Source: Pseudacidovorax intermedius
Lineage (GTDB): Bacteria; Pseudomonadota; Gammaproteobacteria; Burkholderiales; Burkholderiaceae_C
Assembly (NCBI RefSeq): GCF_003350475.1
Contig: NZ_QQAV01000003.1
Location: 487,778 to 551,777 of the forward strand
Length of the DNA stretch: 64,000 nucleotides
Direction: 5' to 3'
How positions within the stretch are numbered: the stretch's first letter is position 1; every line of letters begins with the position of its first letter. This document shows, piece by piece, positions 28,570-37,433 of this stretch. The position numbers and the translations under genes were made by a program. A model generated the notes under the pieces. The model had not been told where the DNA came from and made no database searches. It saw only the letters and a program-made list of their open reading frames with translations.

Positions 28570-30237
28570 CTACGCGACCGTGGGGACGCCCGGCTCGGCC
28601 ACAGGCGCGGCCACTGCGGCCGGCGCGGCGCGTCCCCGGATCAGGTCGACCGCCTTCTCCGCCAGCATGTAGGTCGGCGCATTGGTGTTGCCACCGATCA
28701 GCCGCGGCATCACCGAGGCATCGACCACGCGCAGACCGTCCAGCCCGCGCACGCGCAGTTCGGGGTCGGTGACGGCCTGGTCGTCCTGGCCCATGCGGCA
28801 GGTGCCGACGGGGTGGTAGATGGTGTCGGCGGTGGCCCGGATGTAAGCCTCCACGCCCATGCGGTCGGCCGGGTCGGGCTCGGCACGGCCGGGAATGCCG
28901 CGCACATCGGCAAAGGCCGGCGCCCCGAGGATGCGGCGGCACATGCGGTAGGCCTCGACCATGGCCGCCATGTCCTGCGGATCGGAGAGAAAAGCCGGGT
29001 CGATACGCGGCGGCGCATGCGGGTCGGCGCTGTGCAGGCCCACCGTCCCGCGCGACGCCGGTCGCAGCACGCACGCATGCAGGCCGTAGCCATGTCCGGG
29101 CATCTGGCGCCGGCCATGGTCCTGCACCTGGGCACGCGAGAAATGCAGACCGATGTCGGGCCGGGGCAGCCCGGGCCGGCTGCACAGGAAGGCACCGGCC
29201 TCGTTGAAGTTGGTGCTGAAGCAGCCTTCGCGTTGGCGACGCCAGCGGCCCCAGTGCCGGAAGAGCGACACCAGCCCCTGTGGCGTACGGCCGAAGAGTT
29301 CCAGGTCGAACCAGCGCCGCGAGAGCACGCAGTCCAGGTGATCCTGAAGGTTGCGGCCCACGCCCGGCAGCGCATGCCGCACCGCGATGCCCAGGGCCTG
29401 CAGTTCATTGACCGGACCGATGCCAGAGAGCATCAACAGCTGCGGACTGCCGAAGGCGCCGGCGCACAGAAGGGTCTCGGCGCGGGCCGTCAGGCTGCGG
29501 CGCTGGCCGTCGACCGCCACGTCCACGCCGGTCACGCGTCGGCCCTCCATGCGCAGGCCCAGGGCGTGGGCGCCGGTGATCACGCGCAGGTTCGGGCGGT
29601 TGCGCGCCGGTGTCAGGTAGGCACGCTGCGCATTCCAGCGCTCGCCGCCGTCCTGCGTGACCTGGAACCAGCCCACGCCCTCCTGCCGCTCGCCGTTGAA
29701 GTCGGGGTTGAGCGCGTAGCCGCATTGCACGCCCGCCTCCAGGAAGCGCTGGTTGAAGGCGGCGGGCGAGCGGATGTCGGAGACCTTCAGCGGCCCGTCG
29801 GTCGCGTGCAGCGCCGAGGCCGGCAGCGAGGTGTTGCCCTCGCTGCGCAGGAAGTACGGCAGCACCTCCTGCCAGCTCCAGCCGGTGCAGCCCAGCGCCG
29901 CCCATTCGTCGTAGTCGGCGGGATGGCCGCGCACGTAGATCATGGCGTTGATCGACGAGCTGCCGCCCAGCACCCTGCCGCGCGGCTGGTAGCCGCGGCG
30001 GCCGCCCAGGCCGGGTTGCGGCTCGGTCTCGAAGGCCCAGTTCATGCGCCGCGTGGGGACGGTGCCGATCAGGCCCATGGGCACCGTCACCCAGCCGCTG
30101 GCGTCGCTGCCGCCGGCTTCGAGCAGCGCGACGGTGACACGCGGGTCCTCGCTCAGCCGGCCCGCCAGCGTGCAGCCGGCAGTGCCGCCGCCGACGATGA
30201 CGTAGTCGAAGTGCTCTTCCTTGTTGTTCTCGGGCAT
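28570..30237 (-). CDS. GMC-family FAD-dependent alcohol oxidoreductase (choline dehydrogenase-like)
   Basis: A flavoprotein of 555 residues. The N-terminal Rossmann motif is DYVIVGGGTAGCTLAGRLSE. GMC signature 1 is RGRVLGGSSSINAMIYVRG and signature 2 lies near GAFGSPQLLMLSGIGP. The active-site region IYHPVGTCRMGQDDQAVTDP contains the catalytic His, and the second catalytic residue (Asn) is in the NTNAPTYMLAEKAVDLIRG block. Relatives oxidise choline or long-chain alcohols. Placed between two sulfatases, it plausibly oxidises the alcohol released from a sulfate ester (inference). TTCAGGAGACGC precedes the ATG. It is separated from the upstream alkylsulfatase gene by 87 bp containing a GTGC microsatellite. 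Confidence 0.94.
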   Translation of the reverse strand: MPENNKEEHFDYVIVGGGTAGCTLAGRLSEDPRVTVALLEAGGSDASGWVTVPMGLIGTVPTRRMNWAFETEPQPGLGGRRGYQPRGRVLGGSSSINAMIYVRGHPADYDEWAALGCTGWSWQEVLPYFLRSEGNTSLPASALHATDGPLKVSDIRSPAAFNQRFLEAGVQCGYALNPDFNGERQEGVGWFQVTQDGGERWNAQRAYLTPARNRPNLRVITGAHALGLRMEGRRVTGVDVAVDGQRRSLTARAETLLCAGAFGSPQLLMLSGIGPVNELQALGIAVRHALPGVGRNLQDHLDCVLSRRWFDLELFGRTPQGLVSLFRHWGRWRRQREGCFSTNFNEAGAFLCSRPGLPRPDIGLHFSRAQVQDHGRRQMPGHGYGLHACVLRPASRGTVGLHSADPHAPPRIDPAFLSDPQDMAAMVEAYRMCRRILGAPAFADVRGIPGRAEPDPADRMGVEAYIRATADTIYHPVGTCRMGQDDQAVTDPELRVRGLDGLRVVDASVMPRLIGGNTNAPTYMLAEKAVDLIRGRAAPAAVAAPVAEPGVPTVA

Positions 30238-30300
30238 GGCGCGTCTCCTGAACGCTGGGGAGGAATCGGAGCGTGGGCGCGGGTCGGTCGCAGGGCCCTC

Positions 30301-30322
30301 GTGCGTGCGTGCGTGCGTGCGT
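30301..30322. repeat. Tetranucleotide microsatellite (GTGC)5 between alkylsulfatase and GMC genes
   Basis: Five and a half perfect GTGC units lie immediately 3' of the alkylsulfatase stop, about 63 bp before the GMC start. Such repeats can gain or lose units by slippage. Being intergenic, a length change would alter mRNA spacing rather than a reading frame. Confidence 0.8.
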
Positions 30323-30324
30323 CG

Positions 30325-32238
30325 TCAGTCGGGCCAGCGGGCCGCGTCGACCACCGGGAAGCTGCCGCTGAAGTTGTCCAGCAGGCCGAAGAAGCGCGTC
30401 AGCAGGCTGGCGTCGCCGCGCAGTTGCGCCTCGCCGGCCCCCACCAATTCGGGCAGCGTCTGCTGACGCGCGAGCAGGGCGTTGAGGGCGCGGCGCGGCA
30501 GCGTCAGGTGCACATCGCAGGGCGGCTCGGACGACGGCACGCGGATGGGGCTCAGCGCGCCGTTGGATAGCTCCAGCCGCCAGTGCTCGCCGCTGTCGAC
30601 CAGGTGCAGGCCGACCACGCAGGCGAGTTCGCCCGCGCGTGGCGCATTCAGGCGCACGGCCAGCGCGTCGAAAAGCAGGCCGTTGCCCAGCGCCGCCAGC
30701 ATGGCGCTGCCGCCGGGCACGGCCGGCGCGGCGGGCGGGCCCTCGCGGTATTCGCGCGCTCCCAGCAGGAAGGCATTGCGCCAAGTGGCGGATTCGGCGG
30801 CGAAGCCCATCTGCTCCAGCGCCTCGGCGGCCAGCGCGCGGGCCCCGGCATGGTCGGGATGCGCGTAGACGGCATGCTTCATGACCTCGGCCACCCAGCG
30901 GTAGTCGCCGCGCGCCAGGTCTTCGCGCGCGCGCTCGACCAGCGCGTCGATGCCGCCCATGTAGCGCACGTAGCGCTCGGCCGCCGCCACCGGCGGATGC
31001 GCATGCAGGTTGGCCGGATGCGCGTCGTACCAGGACAGGTAGTGCTGGTAGATGGCCTTCACGTTGTGCGACACGGTGCCGTAGAAGCCGCGCGCGTGCC
31101 AGCGCCGCGCCAGCGGGCCCGGCATCGTCAGGCCCTCGGCGATCTCGGCGGACTTGAGGCCATGGCTCATCAGCCGCACGGTCTGGTCGTGCAGCCAGCG
31201 GTACAGATCGCGCTGCTCGCGCAGGAAGCCCTGCACCCGGTCCTGGCCCCAGGTCGGCCAGTGGTGCTGGGCCAGCGCCACGTCGCTGCGGTCGCCCCAG
31301 CGCTGCAGCGCCTGGTGCAGGTACTTGGACCAGGCCAGCGAATCGCGCACCTTGGCGCCGCGCAGCGGGCAGAGGTTGTGCAGCGTGCGCGTGGCGTTCT
31401 CGGCCAGGTTGAGGGCGCGCTCACCGGGAAAGTAGAAGTGCATCTCGGCCGGCGCCTCGGTATCGGGCGCCAGCTGGAACTCGATGACCACGCCGTCGAT
31501 GGTGTGGACCTCGACGTCCTGCACGATCTCCCAGGTGGGCGCGATCAGCGAGGGCCGGCCGCGCGGCAGGCTCTTGCCCAGGCCGGCATCCACCTGGCCG
31601 TCGGCGCCCACCGGCAGCGTGTGGCCGAACTGGAACTGCGCCCGCCGCGCCATGGCGACGCCGCCGATCACGTTCTCGGCCACCGCGTGGTGCATGAAGC
31701 CCACGGGCGCGATCACCTGCACCCGGCCGGCATCCACGTCCTTCTGCGAGACGAGGCCGGCGACGCCGCCGAAGTGGTCGCTGTGGCTGTGGCTGTAGAT
31801 CACCGTGTGCAGCGGCCGGCGGCCTTCGGGGTCGCGCAGGCGCCGGTAGAGGCGCAGCGCCGCGGCGGCGGTCTCGGGCACCGTGAGGGCGTCGAGGGCG
31901 ATCAGGCCTTCGTCGCCCTCGATGAAGGTGATGTTGGCCAGGTCGTAGCCCCGCACCTGGAAGATCCGCGGCGTGACCTGGAAGAGCCCGTGGATGCGGT
32001 TGAGCCGCGCCTGCCGCCAGAGCGCCGGGTTGACGGTGGGCGCGGGCGTTTCGTCGTCGAGGAAGGCGTAGGGCCGCAGGCTCCAGACCGGCGCGCCGGA
32101 GACGCCGGCCACCTCGGCCTCGTCGTCGCTGCCGAGGAAGCCGCGACGGGCGTCGTCGAAGTCCTCGCCGTCCTCCGGCGGCGCGCCGGCCGCGGCCAGG
32201 CGCTGGAGGTCGAGGGTGGGGCCGTAGGCGGTTTTCAT
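30325..32238 (-). CDS. Zinc-dependent alkyl/aryl-sulfatase (SdsA1-like, metallo-beta-lactamase fold)
   Basis: A type III sulfatase of 637 residues that hydrolyses alkyl sulfates such as dodecyl sulfate using two zinc ions. The MBL metal motif His150-x-His152-x-Asp154-His155 (IYSHSHSDHFGGVAGLV) is intact. The downstream FYFPGERALNLAENATRTLH and NLCPLRGAKVRDSLAWSKYL blocks are typical of the family. A helical dimerisation region and a C-terminal SCP2-like substrate-binding domain (about 510-637) follow. There is no signal peptide, so it is probably cytoplasmic, unlike Pseudomonas SdsA1, which is secreted. Its ATG overlaps the tetR stop (ATGA). With the GMC enzyme downstream, ester cleavage then alcohol oxidation is a coherent pathway. 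Confidence 0.94.
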   Translation of the reverse strand: MKTAYGPTLDLQRLAAAGAPPEDGEDFDDARRGFLGSDDEAEVAGVSGAPVWSLRPYAFLDDETPAPTVNPALWRQARLNRIHGLFQVTPRIFQVRGYDLANITFIEGDEGLIALDALTVPETAAAALRLYRRLRDPEGRRPLHTVIYSHSHSDHFGGVAGLVSQKDVDAGRVQVIAPVGFMHHAVAENVIGGVAMARRAQFQFGHTLPVGADGQVDAGLGKSLPRGRPSLIAPTWEIVQDVEVHTIDGVVIEFQLAPDTEAPAEMHFYFPGERALNLAENATRTLHNLCPLRGAKVRDSLAWSKYLHQALQRWGDRSDVALAQHHWPTWGQDRVQGFLREQRDLYRWLHDQTVRLMSHGLKSAEIAEGLTMPGPLARRWHARGFYGTVSHNVKAIYQHYLSWYDAHPANLHAHPPVAAAERYVRYMGGIDALVERAREDLARGDYRWVAEVMKHAVYAHPDHAGARALAAEALEQMGFAAESATWRNAFLLGAREYREGPPAAPAVPGGSAMLAALGNGLLFDALAVRLNAPRAGELACVVGLHLVDSGEHWRLELSNGALSPIRVPSSEPPCDVHLTLPRRALNALLARQQTLPELVGAGEAQLRGDASLLTRFFGLLDNFSGSFPVVDAARWPD

Positions 32239-32924
32239 GGCTGGGTGTCCCGGTGATCGGGCTCAATGCCCAGGTAGGCGCCGAGCGCCGCGGCGGTCTG
32301 CGCGACCAAGGCGGCCTCGTCCAGCCGGACGGGCCCCGGGTCGGTGAGCACGGCGCTGACCAGCAGTCCGTGCAGCATCTGGTGGGCAAAGCCCAGGCGG
32401 GCGGCGGCCGCCTCGCCCCGCCACTGCGGCCAGCGCGCCATGGCCGCCGTCAGACGCTTGCGCGTGACCAGCCGCACCTGCGCCAGCGGATGGGCCGTGT
32501 TGGCCTCGCGCGGTTGCTGCTGGGTCTGGCCCAGCGCCGCGGCATAGAGCCCGCGGTGCAGCCGGAAGGAATGGACCATCAGCCCGACCCACGCCTGGAG
32601 GAACTGCGCGGGCGTCTCGCCCTCGCGCTCCGGCGCGGCGTGGAAGGCGTCGAGCCGCTGTTGCAGCACATCTGCCAGCAACTGCTGCAGCACGGCGAAG
32701 TAGGCCTCCTTGTTGTGGAAGCGCGTGTAGAAGGTGCCGACCGAGCAACCGATGGCCTGGGCGATGTCGCTGACCGTCACCTCGGACCAGCGGCGGCTGG
32801 CCGTCAGCTGCAGCCCGGCTTCGATCAGCGCCTGCTGGCGCTCCTGGCCGCGCGGACGCTTGGGCGCGACGGCATGCTGCGCCGGCAGCGGGCCGGCGGC
32901 TTTCTGAACAAGTTCTTCCTGCAT
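32235..32924 (-). CDS. TetR family transcriptional regulator
   Basis: A 229-residue repressor-type regulator. The N-terminal helix-turn-helix is clear (RRWSEVTVSDIAQAIGCSVG then TFYTRFHNKEAYFAVL, about 45-80). The rest is the helical ligand-binding domain, whose inducer cannot be told. It is first in the operon and overlaps the alkylsulfatase by ATGA, so regulator and enzymes are made from one message. A near-perfect 28-bp palindrome lies 7 bp upstream of its start and is the obvious candidate operator, implying autoregulation of the whole cluster. Confidence 0.95.
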   Translation of the reverse strand: MQEELVQKAAGPLPAQHAVAPKRPRGQERQQALIEAGLQLTASRRWSEVTVSDIAQAIGCSVGTFYTRFHNKEAYFAVLQQLLADVLQQRLDAFHAAPEREGETPAQFLQAWVGLMVHSFRLHRGLYAAALGQTQQQPREANTAHPLAQVRLVTRKRLTAAMARWPQWRGEAAAARLGFAHQMLHGLLVSAVLTDPGPVRLDEAALVAQTAAALGAYLGIEPDHRDTQP

Positions 32925-32930
32925 CGACTC

Positions 32931-32958
32931 AACATGAACATGAATTCATATTCATGTT
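32931..32958. promoter_or_regulatory. Candidate TetR operator (28-bp palindrome)
   Basis: Outer arms AACATGAA and TTCATGTT and an inner TGAATTCA core are symmetric around position 32944/32945. Thirteen of 14 base pairs match. The AT-rich block stands out in this GC-rich DNA and sits 7-34 bp upstream of the tetR start, where it would overlap the promoter. Confidence 0.75.
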
Positions 32959-33019
32959 ATGGATCGAACGAGGCTCCGAAAAGCTCGGGCTTACCCGCAG
33001 GAAAGGGAGCGAGACGGGA

Positions 33020-33295
33020 TCAGCGCCCGCCGCGCAGTAGCGCCCACTGGACAGTCCCGGCGAGCACCACGAGTGCCGCATAGGTGGCCATGCGCCCGTC
33101 GTGGCCCGTCAGCACCAGACCGCCGAGCAGCGTCGCGACGCCAGCGCCCGTGGTGACGGCCAGCTGCTTCCAAAGCGGCACGCGCATTGATCGCGCCCGC
33201 TGCAGCACGCGCAAACCCAGTGCAAGCAACGCCGCCACGACCACGGCAGGCGCCACGAAGTTCAGCAGGTGATCGAGAAACTGGAGGGGGGACAT
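33020..33295 (-). CDS. Small hypothetical membrane protein
   Basis: A 91-residue protein with three hydrophobic helices at about 13-32 (FVAPAVVVAALLALGLRVLQ), 45-65 (QLAVTTGAGVATLLGGLVLT) and 69-87 (MATYAALVVLAGTVQWALL), and Arg/Lys in the first loop. The start at MSPLQFLDHLL has the sequence CTCCAGTTT inside the gene and only a weak upstream site. No family is recognised. It lies between tetR and hemA on the minus strand; the coherent hydrophobic pattern suggests that it is real. Similar short membrane proteins next to hemA exist in relatives, as far as I recall. Confidence 0.65.
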   Translation of the reverse strand: MSPLQFLDHLLNFVAPAVVVAALLALGLRVLQRARSMRVPLWKQLAVTTGAGVATLLGGLVLTGHDGRMATYAALVVLAGTVQWALLRGGR

Positions 33296-33373
33296 GCGTC
33301 GCGGATCGACCGGCACATGACTGCAATAGGAGGATTTGCTGCAGTGCAGGGCGCCGAAGAGGGGCGCAAATTT

Positions 33374-33379
33374 TATAAT
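33374..33379 (+). promoter_or_regulatory. -10 element immediately before hemA
   Basis: TATAAT whose 3' end is only 8 bp from the hemA ATG. A start site 6-8 bp downstream would fall at or within two bases of the ATG, giving a leaderless message. No Shine-Dalgarno sequence is visible and no convincing -35 hexamer lies 16-18 bp upstream. Confidence 0.5.
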
Positions 33380-33387
33380 GCGCGGTT

Positions 33388-34674
33388 ATGGCAGTCTGGG
33401 CACTCGGCTTGAACCACACGACCGCGCCGCTCGACCTGCGCGGCCGGTTCGCGTTTGCCGTCGACCAGATCGCGCCCACCCTGCAGAGTCTGCGCAGCGC
33501 GGTGGGCCTGCATGGTCATCCGCCGGTGGAGGCCGCCATCATCTCCACCTGCAACCGTACCGAGATCTACTGCGCCGCCGACCGGCCCGCACTGGAGCAC
33601 ACGGTCGACTGGCTGGCCGGCAGCGGCGGCGTCTCGCCGGCCCTGCTGCGCTCCCACACCTACACGCTCACCGACGGCCAGGCCGCGCGCCATGCCTTCC
33701 GCGTGGCCAGCGGCCTGGATTCCATGGTGCTCGGCGAGGCCCAGATCCTGGGCCAGATGAAGGACGCCATCCGCGCCGCCGAGACGGCCGGCGCGCTGGG
33801 CACCACGCTCAACCAGCTTTTCCAGCGCTCCTTCGCCGTCGCCAAGGAAGTGCGCACCTCCACCGAGATCGGCGCCCATTCGATCAGCATGGCCGCCGCC
33901 GCGGTGCGCCTGGCCGGCCAGCTCTTCGAGGACCTGCGCGAGACACGCGTGCTCTTCGTCGGCGCGGGCGAAATGATCGATCTGGCCGCCACGCATTTCG
34001 CGGCACGCCAGCCTGCGAAGATCGTCATCGCCAACCGCACGCTCGAACGCGGCGAAAAGCTCGCCAGCCGCCTGGGCGGCGAGGCCATGCGCCTGGCCGA
34101 CCTGCCCGGCCGTCTGGCCGACTTCGACATCGTGGTCAGCTGCACCGCCAGCACCCTGCCGCTGATCGGCCTGGGTGCCGTGGAGCGGGCGCTCAAGGTG
34201 CGCAAGCACCGGCCCATGTTCATGGTCGACCTGGCGGTGCCGCGCGACATCGAGCCCGAGGTCAAGGCGCTGGAAGACGTCTACCTCTACACCGTGGACG
34301 ACCTGGCCCATGTGGTGCGCCAGGGCGAAGCCAGCCGCCAGGCCGCCGTCGCCCAGGCCGAAGCCATCATCGATGCCGGGGTGCAGAACTTCCTCCACTG
34401 GATGGACCAGCGCAGCAGCGTGCCGCTGATCCAGCAACTGCAGGCCCAGACCGATGCCTGGCGCGCGGCCGAACTGGCCCGTGCCCGCCGCCAGCTCGCC
34501 CGCGGCGACGATGTCGAGGCGGTGCTGGAGGCCCTGTCCCGCGGCCTCACGCAGAAGATGCTGCACGGCGCGCTGGCCGAGTTGCATGCCGGCGATGCCG
34601 CCAGCCGCGCGCAGACGGCGCAGACGGTGAGCCGGCTCTTCCTGCGCAACGGCGACCCTCGCCGCGACAACTAG
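33388..34674 (+). CDS. hemA: Glutamyl-tRNA reductase
   Basis: An NADPH enzyme of 428 residues (E. coli 418) that makes glutamate-1-semialdehyde from Glu-tRNA, the committed step of tetrapyrrole synthesis by the C5 pathway. The start [20 protein letters not shown] matches the family. The nucleophile is Cys55 in [11 protein letters not shown]. The NADPH domain shows [17 protein letters not shown], and the C-terminal helical dimerisation domain ends in [12 protein letters not shown]. It heads the conserved hemA-prfA-prmC-grxD run. The ATG lacks a Shine-Dalgarno sequence (see the -10 element just upstream). Confidence 0.97.
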   Translation: MAVWALGLNHTTAPLDLRGRFAFAVDQIAPTLQSLRSAVGLHGHPPVEAAIISTCNRTEIYCAADRPALEHTVDWLAGSGGVSPALLRSHTYTLTDGQAARHAFRVASGLDSMVLGEAQILGQMKDAIRAAETAGALGTTLNQLFQRSFAVAKEVRTSTEIGAHSISMAAAAVRLAGQLFEDLRETRVLFVGAGEMIDLAATHFAARQPAKIVIANRTLERGEKLASRLGGEAMRLADLPGRLADFDIVVSCTASTLPLIGLGAVERALKVRKHRPMFMVDLAVPRDIEPEVKALEDVYLYTVDDLAHVVRQGEASRQAAVAQAEAIIDAGVQNFLHWMDQRSSVPLIQQLQAQTDAWRAAELARARRQLARGDDVEAVLEALSRGLTQKMLHGALAELHAGDAASRAQTAQTVSRLFLRNGDPRRDN

Positions 34675-34776
34675 CGACGCTCGCTCGCCGCGGCCCTGCA
34701 CGGGCCGCATCCGCCCGCCGCGCGCCTGCCTCGCGTGGCCCTGGCCCCGCGGCCCCGCCCCCATTCCGCCTTGCCC

Positions 34777-35862
34777 GTGAAAGACTTCCTCCGTCATCAA
34801 CTCGAACGCTTCGCCCAGCGCCTGGAAGAGCTCGACTTCCTGCTCTCGCGCGAAGACATCATGGCCGACATGGCGCAGTACCGCGTGCTCTCACGCGAAC
34901 ATGCCGAGGTCACGGCCATCGCCGGACGCTGGGCCCGCTACCGGCAGCGCGAGACCGACTTGGCCGGCGCCCGCGACATGCTGGGTGACCCGGACATGGC
35001 CGAGATGGCGCAGGAAGAGATCGCCGCCGCCACCGCCGAGCTTCAGCAGCTGGAGGACGAGCTCCAGCGCCTGCTGCTGCCGAAGGACCCGGACGACGCC
35101 CGCAACGCCTTCCTCGAAATCCGCGCCGGCACGGGCGGCGACGAGTCGGCCCTGTTCGCCGGCGACCTCGCGCGCATGTACACCCGCCATGCCGCCAGCC
35201 AGGGCTGGAAGCTGGAGATCATGAGCGCCAGCGAGAGCGAGATCGGCGGCTACAAGGAAGTGGTGCTGCGCGTCGAGGCCGACGGCGCCTACGGCCGGCT
35301 GCGCTTCGAGTCGGGCGGCCACCGCGTGCAGCGCGTGCCCGCCACCGAGACCCAGGGGCGCATCCACACCAGCGCCTGCACCGTGGCCGTGATGCCGGAG
35401 CCCGACGAGGCGCAGGCCATCACCCTCAACCCTGCGGACCTGCGCATCGACACCTTCCGCGCCAGCGGTGCCGGCGGGCAGCACATCAACAAGACCGACT
35501 CGGCCGTGCGCGTGGTGCACCTGCCCACCGGCCTGGTCGCCGAATGCCAGGACGGCCGCAGCCAGCACAGCAACAAGGCCAAGGCGCTGCAGGTGCTGCA
35601 GGCCCGACTGCAGGAGAAGGAGCGCAGCGAGCGCGCCGCCAAGGAGGCCGCGCTGCGCAAGGGCCTGATCGGCAGCGGCGACCGCAGCGACCGCATCCGC
35701 ACCTACAACTTCCCGCAGGGCCGGCTCACCGACCACCGCATCAACCTCACGCTCTACAAGCTCGGCGCCGTCATGGAAGGCGACCTGGGCGAGGTGCTCG
35801 ATGCGCTGCAGGCCGCGCGCGAGGCCGAGCAGCTGGCGGAGCTGGAGGCGAGCCAGGCATGA
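34777..35862 (+). CDS. prfA: Peptide chain release factor 1
   Basis: RF1, 361 residues, terminates translation at UAG and UAA. It starts with GTG (read [20 protein letters not shown]), matching the family N-terminus; the 14 codons before it are Pro/Arg-rich and not conserved. The peptidyl-hydrolysis motif Gly233-Gly-Gln235 lies in [15 protein letters not shown]. The class RF1 C-terminal part has [20 protein letters not shown]. The stop overlaps prmC by ATGA; PrmC methylates the Gln of this GGQ, so the enzyme is coupled to its substrate. Confidence 0.97.
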   Translation: MKDFLRHQLERFAQRLEELDFLLSREDIMADMAQYRVLSREHAEVTAIAGRWARYRQRETDLAGARDMLGDPDMAEMAQEEIAAATAELQQLEDELQRLLLPKDPDDARNAFLEIRAGTGGDESALFAGDLARMYTRHAASQGWKLEIMSASESEIGGYKEVVLRVEADGAYGRLRFESGGHRVQRVPATETQGRIHTSACTVAVMPEPDEAQAITLNPADLRIDTFRASGAGGQHINKTDSAVRVVHLPTGLVAECQDGRSQHSNKAKALQVLQARLQEKERSERAAKEAALRKGLIGSGDRSDRIRTYNFPQGRLTDHRINLTLYKLGAVMEGDLGEVLDALQAAREAEQLAELEASQA

Positions 35863-36845
35863 GCGGGCGTCCTGCCGTTGCGAAGGAGGCTTGCCGCGCA
35901 GGCGCCGACGGTCATTCCGGGATCGCCGCCTGCGCACCACCGGTTCCGGCAGCGCCAGCGATTGCGGAGGCTCCGGCAGCTCCGGCGGCCGAGTTGATGG
36001 CGGAGCCGGCACCCCCGCACATCGCTGCTGCCCTGCAGGCCGGCTTGCGCGCCGGCCTCGATCGACTCGATGCCCAGTTGCTGCTGCTCTTCGCGCTGGG
36101 CCGGGCGCCGCACGACCGGGCCTGGCTGCTGACGCACGACGGCGACGCGCTCGCTGCCGGCGACTGGGCACGCGTCGCCGCCCTCTTCCGGCGGCGCCTG
36201 GCCGGCGAACCCGCCGCCTACCTGCTCGGCGAGAAGGAATTCCACGGCCTCGACCTTCAGGTGGACGCCCGGGTGCTCGTGCCGCGCCCGGACACCGAAA
36301 CGCTGGTCGACTGGGCCCTCGCCTGCCTGGAGGGCCGCCACGCCCCGCGCGTGCTCGACCTGGGCACCGGCAGCGGCGCCATCGCCCTGGCGCTGCAGCG
36401 CGCCCGGCCCGATGCGCGGGTCGAGGCGGTCGACGCCAGCGCCGACGCACTCGCAGTGGCCGCGGCGAACGCCCGGCGGCTCGGCCTGCCCGTCGCTTTC
36501 CGGCAGGCCTCCTGGCTGGACGGTGCTTCCCCGACCGGCTACGACCTCATCGTCAGCAACCCGCCTTACATCGCCGAGGGCGACCCGCACCTTCCCGCCC
36601 TGCGCCACGAGCCGCTGTCGGCACTGGTGGCCGGCGCCGATGGTCTGGGCGACCTGCGGCAGATCGTGCGCGCCGCGCCCGGCCACCTCTTGCCCGGTGG
36701 CCGGCTGCTGCTGGAACACGGCCACGACCAGGCGGCCGCCGTGCGCCAGTTACTGGCCGACGCGGGTTTCGCCGACATCCAGCACCGCCACGACCTGTCC
36801 GGCATTGCCCGGTGCACCGGCGGAACCTGGGTCCCGATGAAATAA
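35859..36845 (+). CDS. prmC: Release factor glutamine methyltransferase
   Basis: A SAM-dependent N5-glutamine methyltransferase acting on the GGQ of RF1 and RF2. The catalytic domain is complete: [15 protein letters not shown], motif [16 protein letters not shown], and the glutamine-binding [10 protein letters not shown] (near residue 234). From the ATG that overlaps prfA the protein is 328 residues, about 50 longer than E. coli PrmC. The extra N-terminus to residue 46 is an Ala/Pro-rich low-complexity stretch. An internal Met at 35997 ([14 protein letters not shown]) gives the usual length, so the true start is uncertain. Confidence 0.93.
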   Translation: MSGRPAVAKEACRAGADGHSGIAACAPPVPAAPAIAEAPAAPAAELMAEPAPPHIAAALQAGLRAGLDRLDAQLLLLFALGRAPHDRAWLLTHDGDALAAGDWARVAALFRRRLAGEPAAYLLGEKEFHGLDLQVDARVLVPRPDTETLVDWALACLEGRHAPRVLDLGTGSGAIALALQRARPDARVEAVDASADALAVAAANARRLGLPVAFRQASWLDGASPTGYDLIVSNPPYIAEGDPHLPALRHEPLSALVAGADGLGDLRQIVRAAPGHLLPGGRLLLEHGHDQAAAVRQLLADAGFADIQHRHDLSGIARCTGGTWVPMK

Positions 36846-36883
36846 TCCACCTCCTTATCACCCCACCACCCACAGGAAACCCC

Positions 36884-37207
36884 ATGAGCGACGTTCAGCA
36901 ACGCATCGACGGCATCGTGAAGTCGAGTGATGTCGTGCTCTTCATGAAGGGCAACGCGAGCTTTCCCATGTGCGGCTTCTCCGGCCGCGCCGTCCAGATC
37001 CTGAAGGCCTGCGGCGTCGACACCAAGGCACTGACCACGGTCAACGTGCTGGACGACGCCGAGATCCGCCAAGGCATCAAGGAATACAGCAACTGGCCCA
37101 CCATCCCCCAGCTCTACGTCAAGGGCGAGTTCGTGGGCGGCTCGGACATCATGATGGAGATGTACGAGTCCGGCGAACTGCAGCAGATGCTGACCCAGGC
37201 CGCCTGA
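36884..37207 (+). CDS. grxD: Monothiol glutaredoxin (CGFS type)
   Basis: A 107-residue glutaredoxin with the monothiol active site Cys30-Gly-Phe-Ser in [20 protein letters not shown]. The glutathione-binding [20 protein letters not shown] follows. CGFS glutaredoxins carry [2Fe-2S] clusters bridged by glutathione and deliver them to apoproteins rather than acting in thiol reduction. ACAGGAAACCCC precedes the ATG. It ends the hemA-prfA-prmC-grxD run and is followed by a strong terminator. Confidence 0.96.
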   Translation: MSDVQQRIDGIVKSSDVVLFMKGNASFPMCGFSGRAVQILKACGVDTKALTTVNVLDDAEIRQGIKEYSNWPTIPQLYVKGEFVGGSDIMMEMYESGELQQMLTQAA

Positions 37208-37251
37208 AGGCTGGACGGCTTGCCTTTCTGACGGGCGCCCCGGGCCCGGAT

Positions 37252-37277
37252 CGGCCCGCCGCGCGCGGGCCGTTTTT
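37252..37277 (+). terminator. Rho-independent terminator after grxD
   Basis: CGGCCCGC pairs with GCGGGCCG around a 5-nt loop, followed by TTTTTC. It ends the hemA-prfA-prmC-grxD transcript 45 bp after the stop. Confidence 0.8.
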
Positions 37278-37433
37278 CATGGCGCGCGCCACGCCGTTCG
37301 GCACTGCCTCCCCTCTTGTAGTCGCCAAGCCACATCGCCTGTCGGCCCCTGCGGCCCGCGTGCACGCAGCGCGGGCACGTCTTATGCTGTATCGCATCAG
37401 GTGTTGTTGATGTTCGATACGGAGGTGTTCCCG

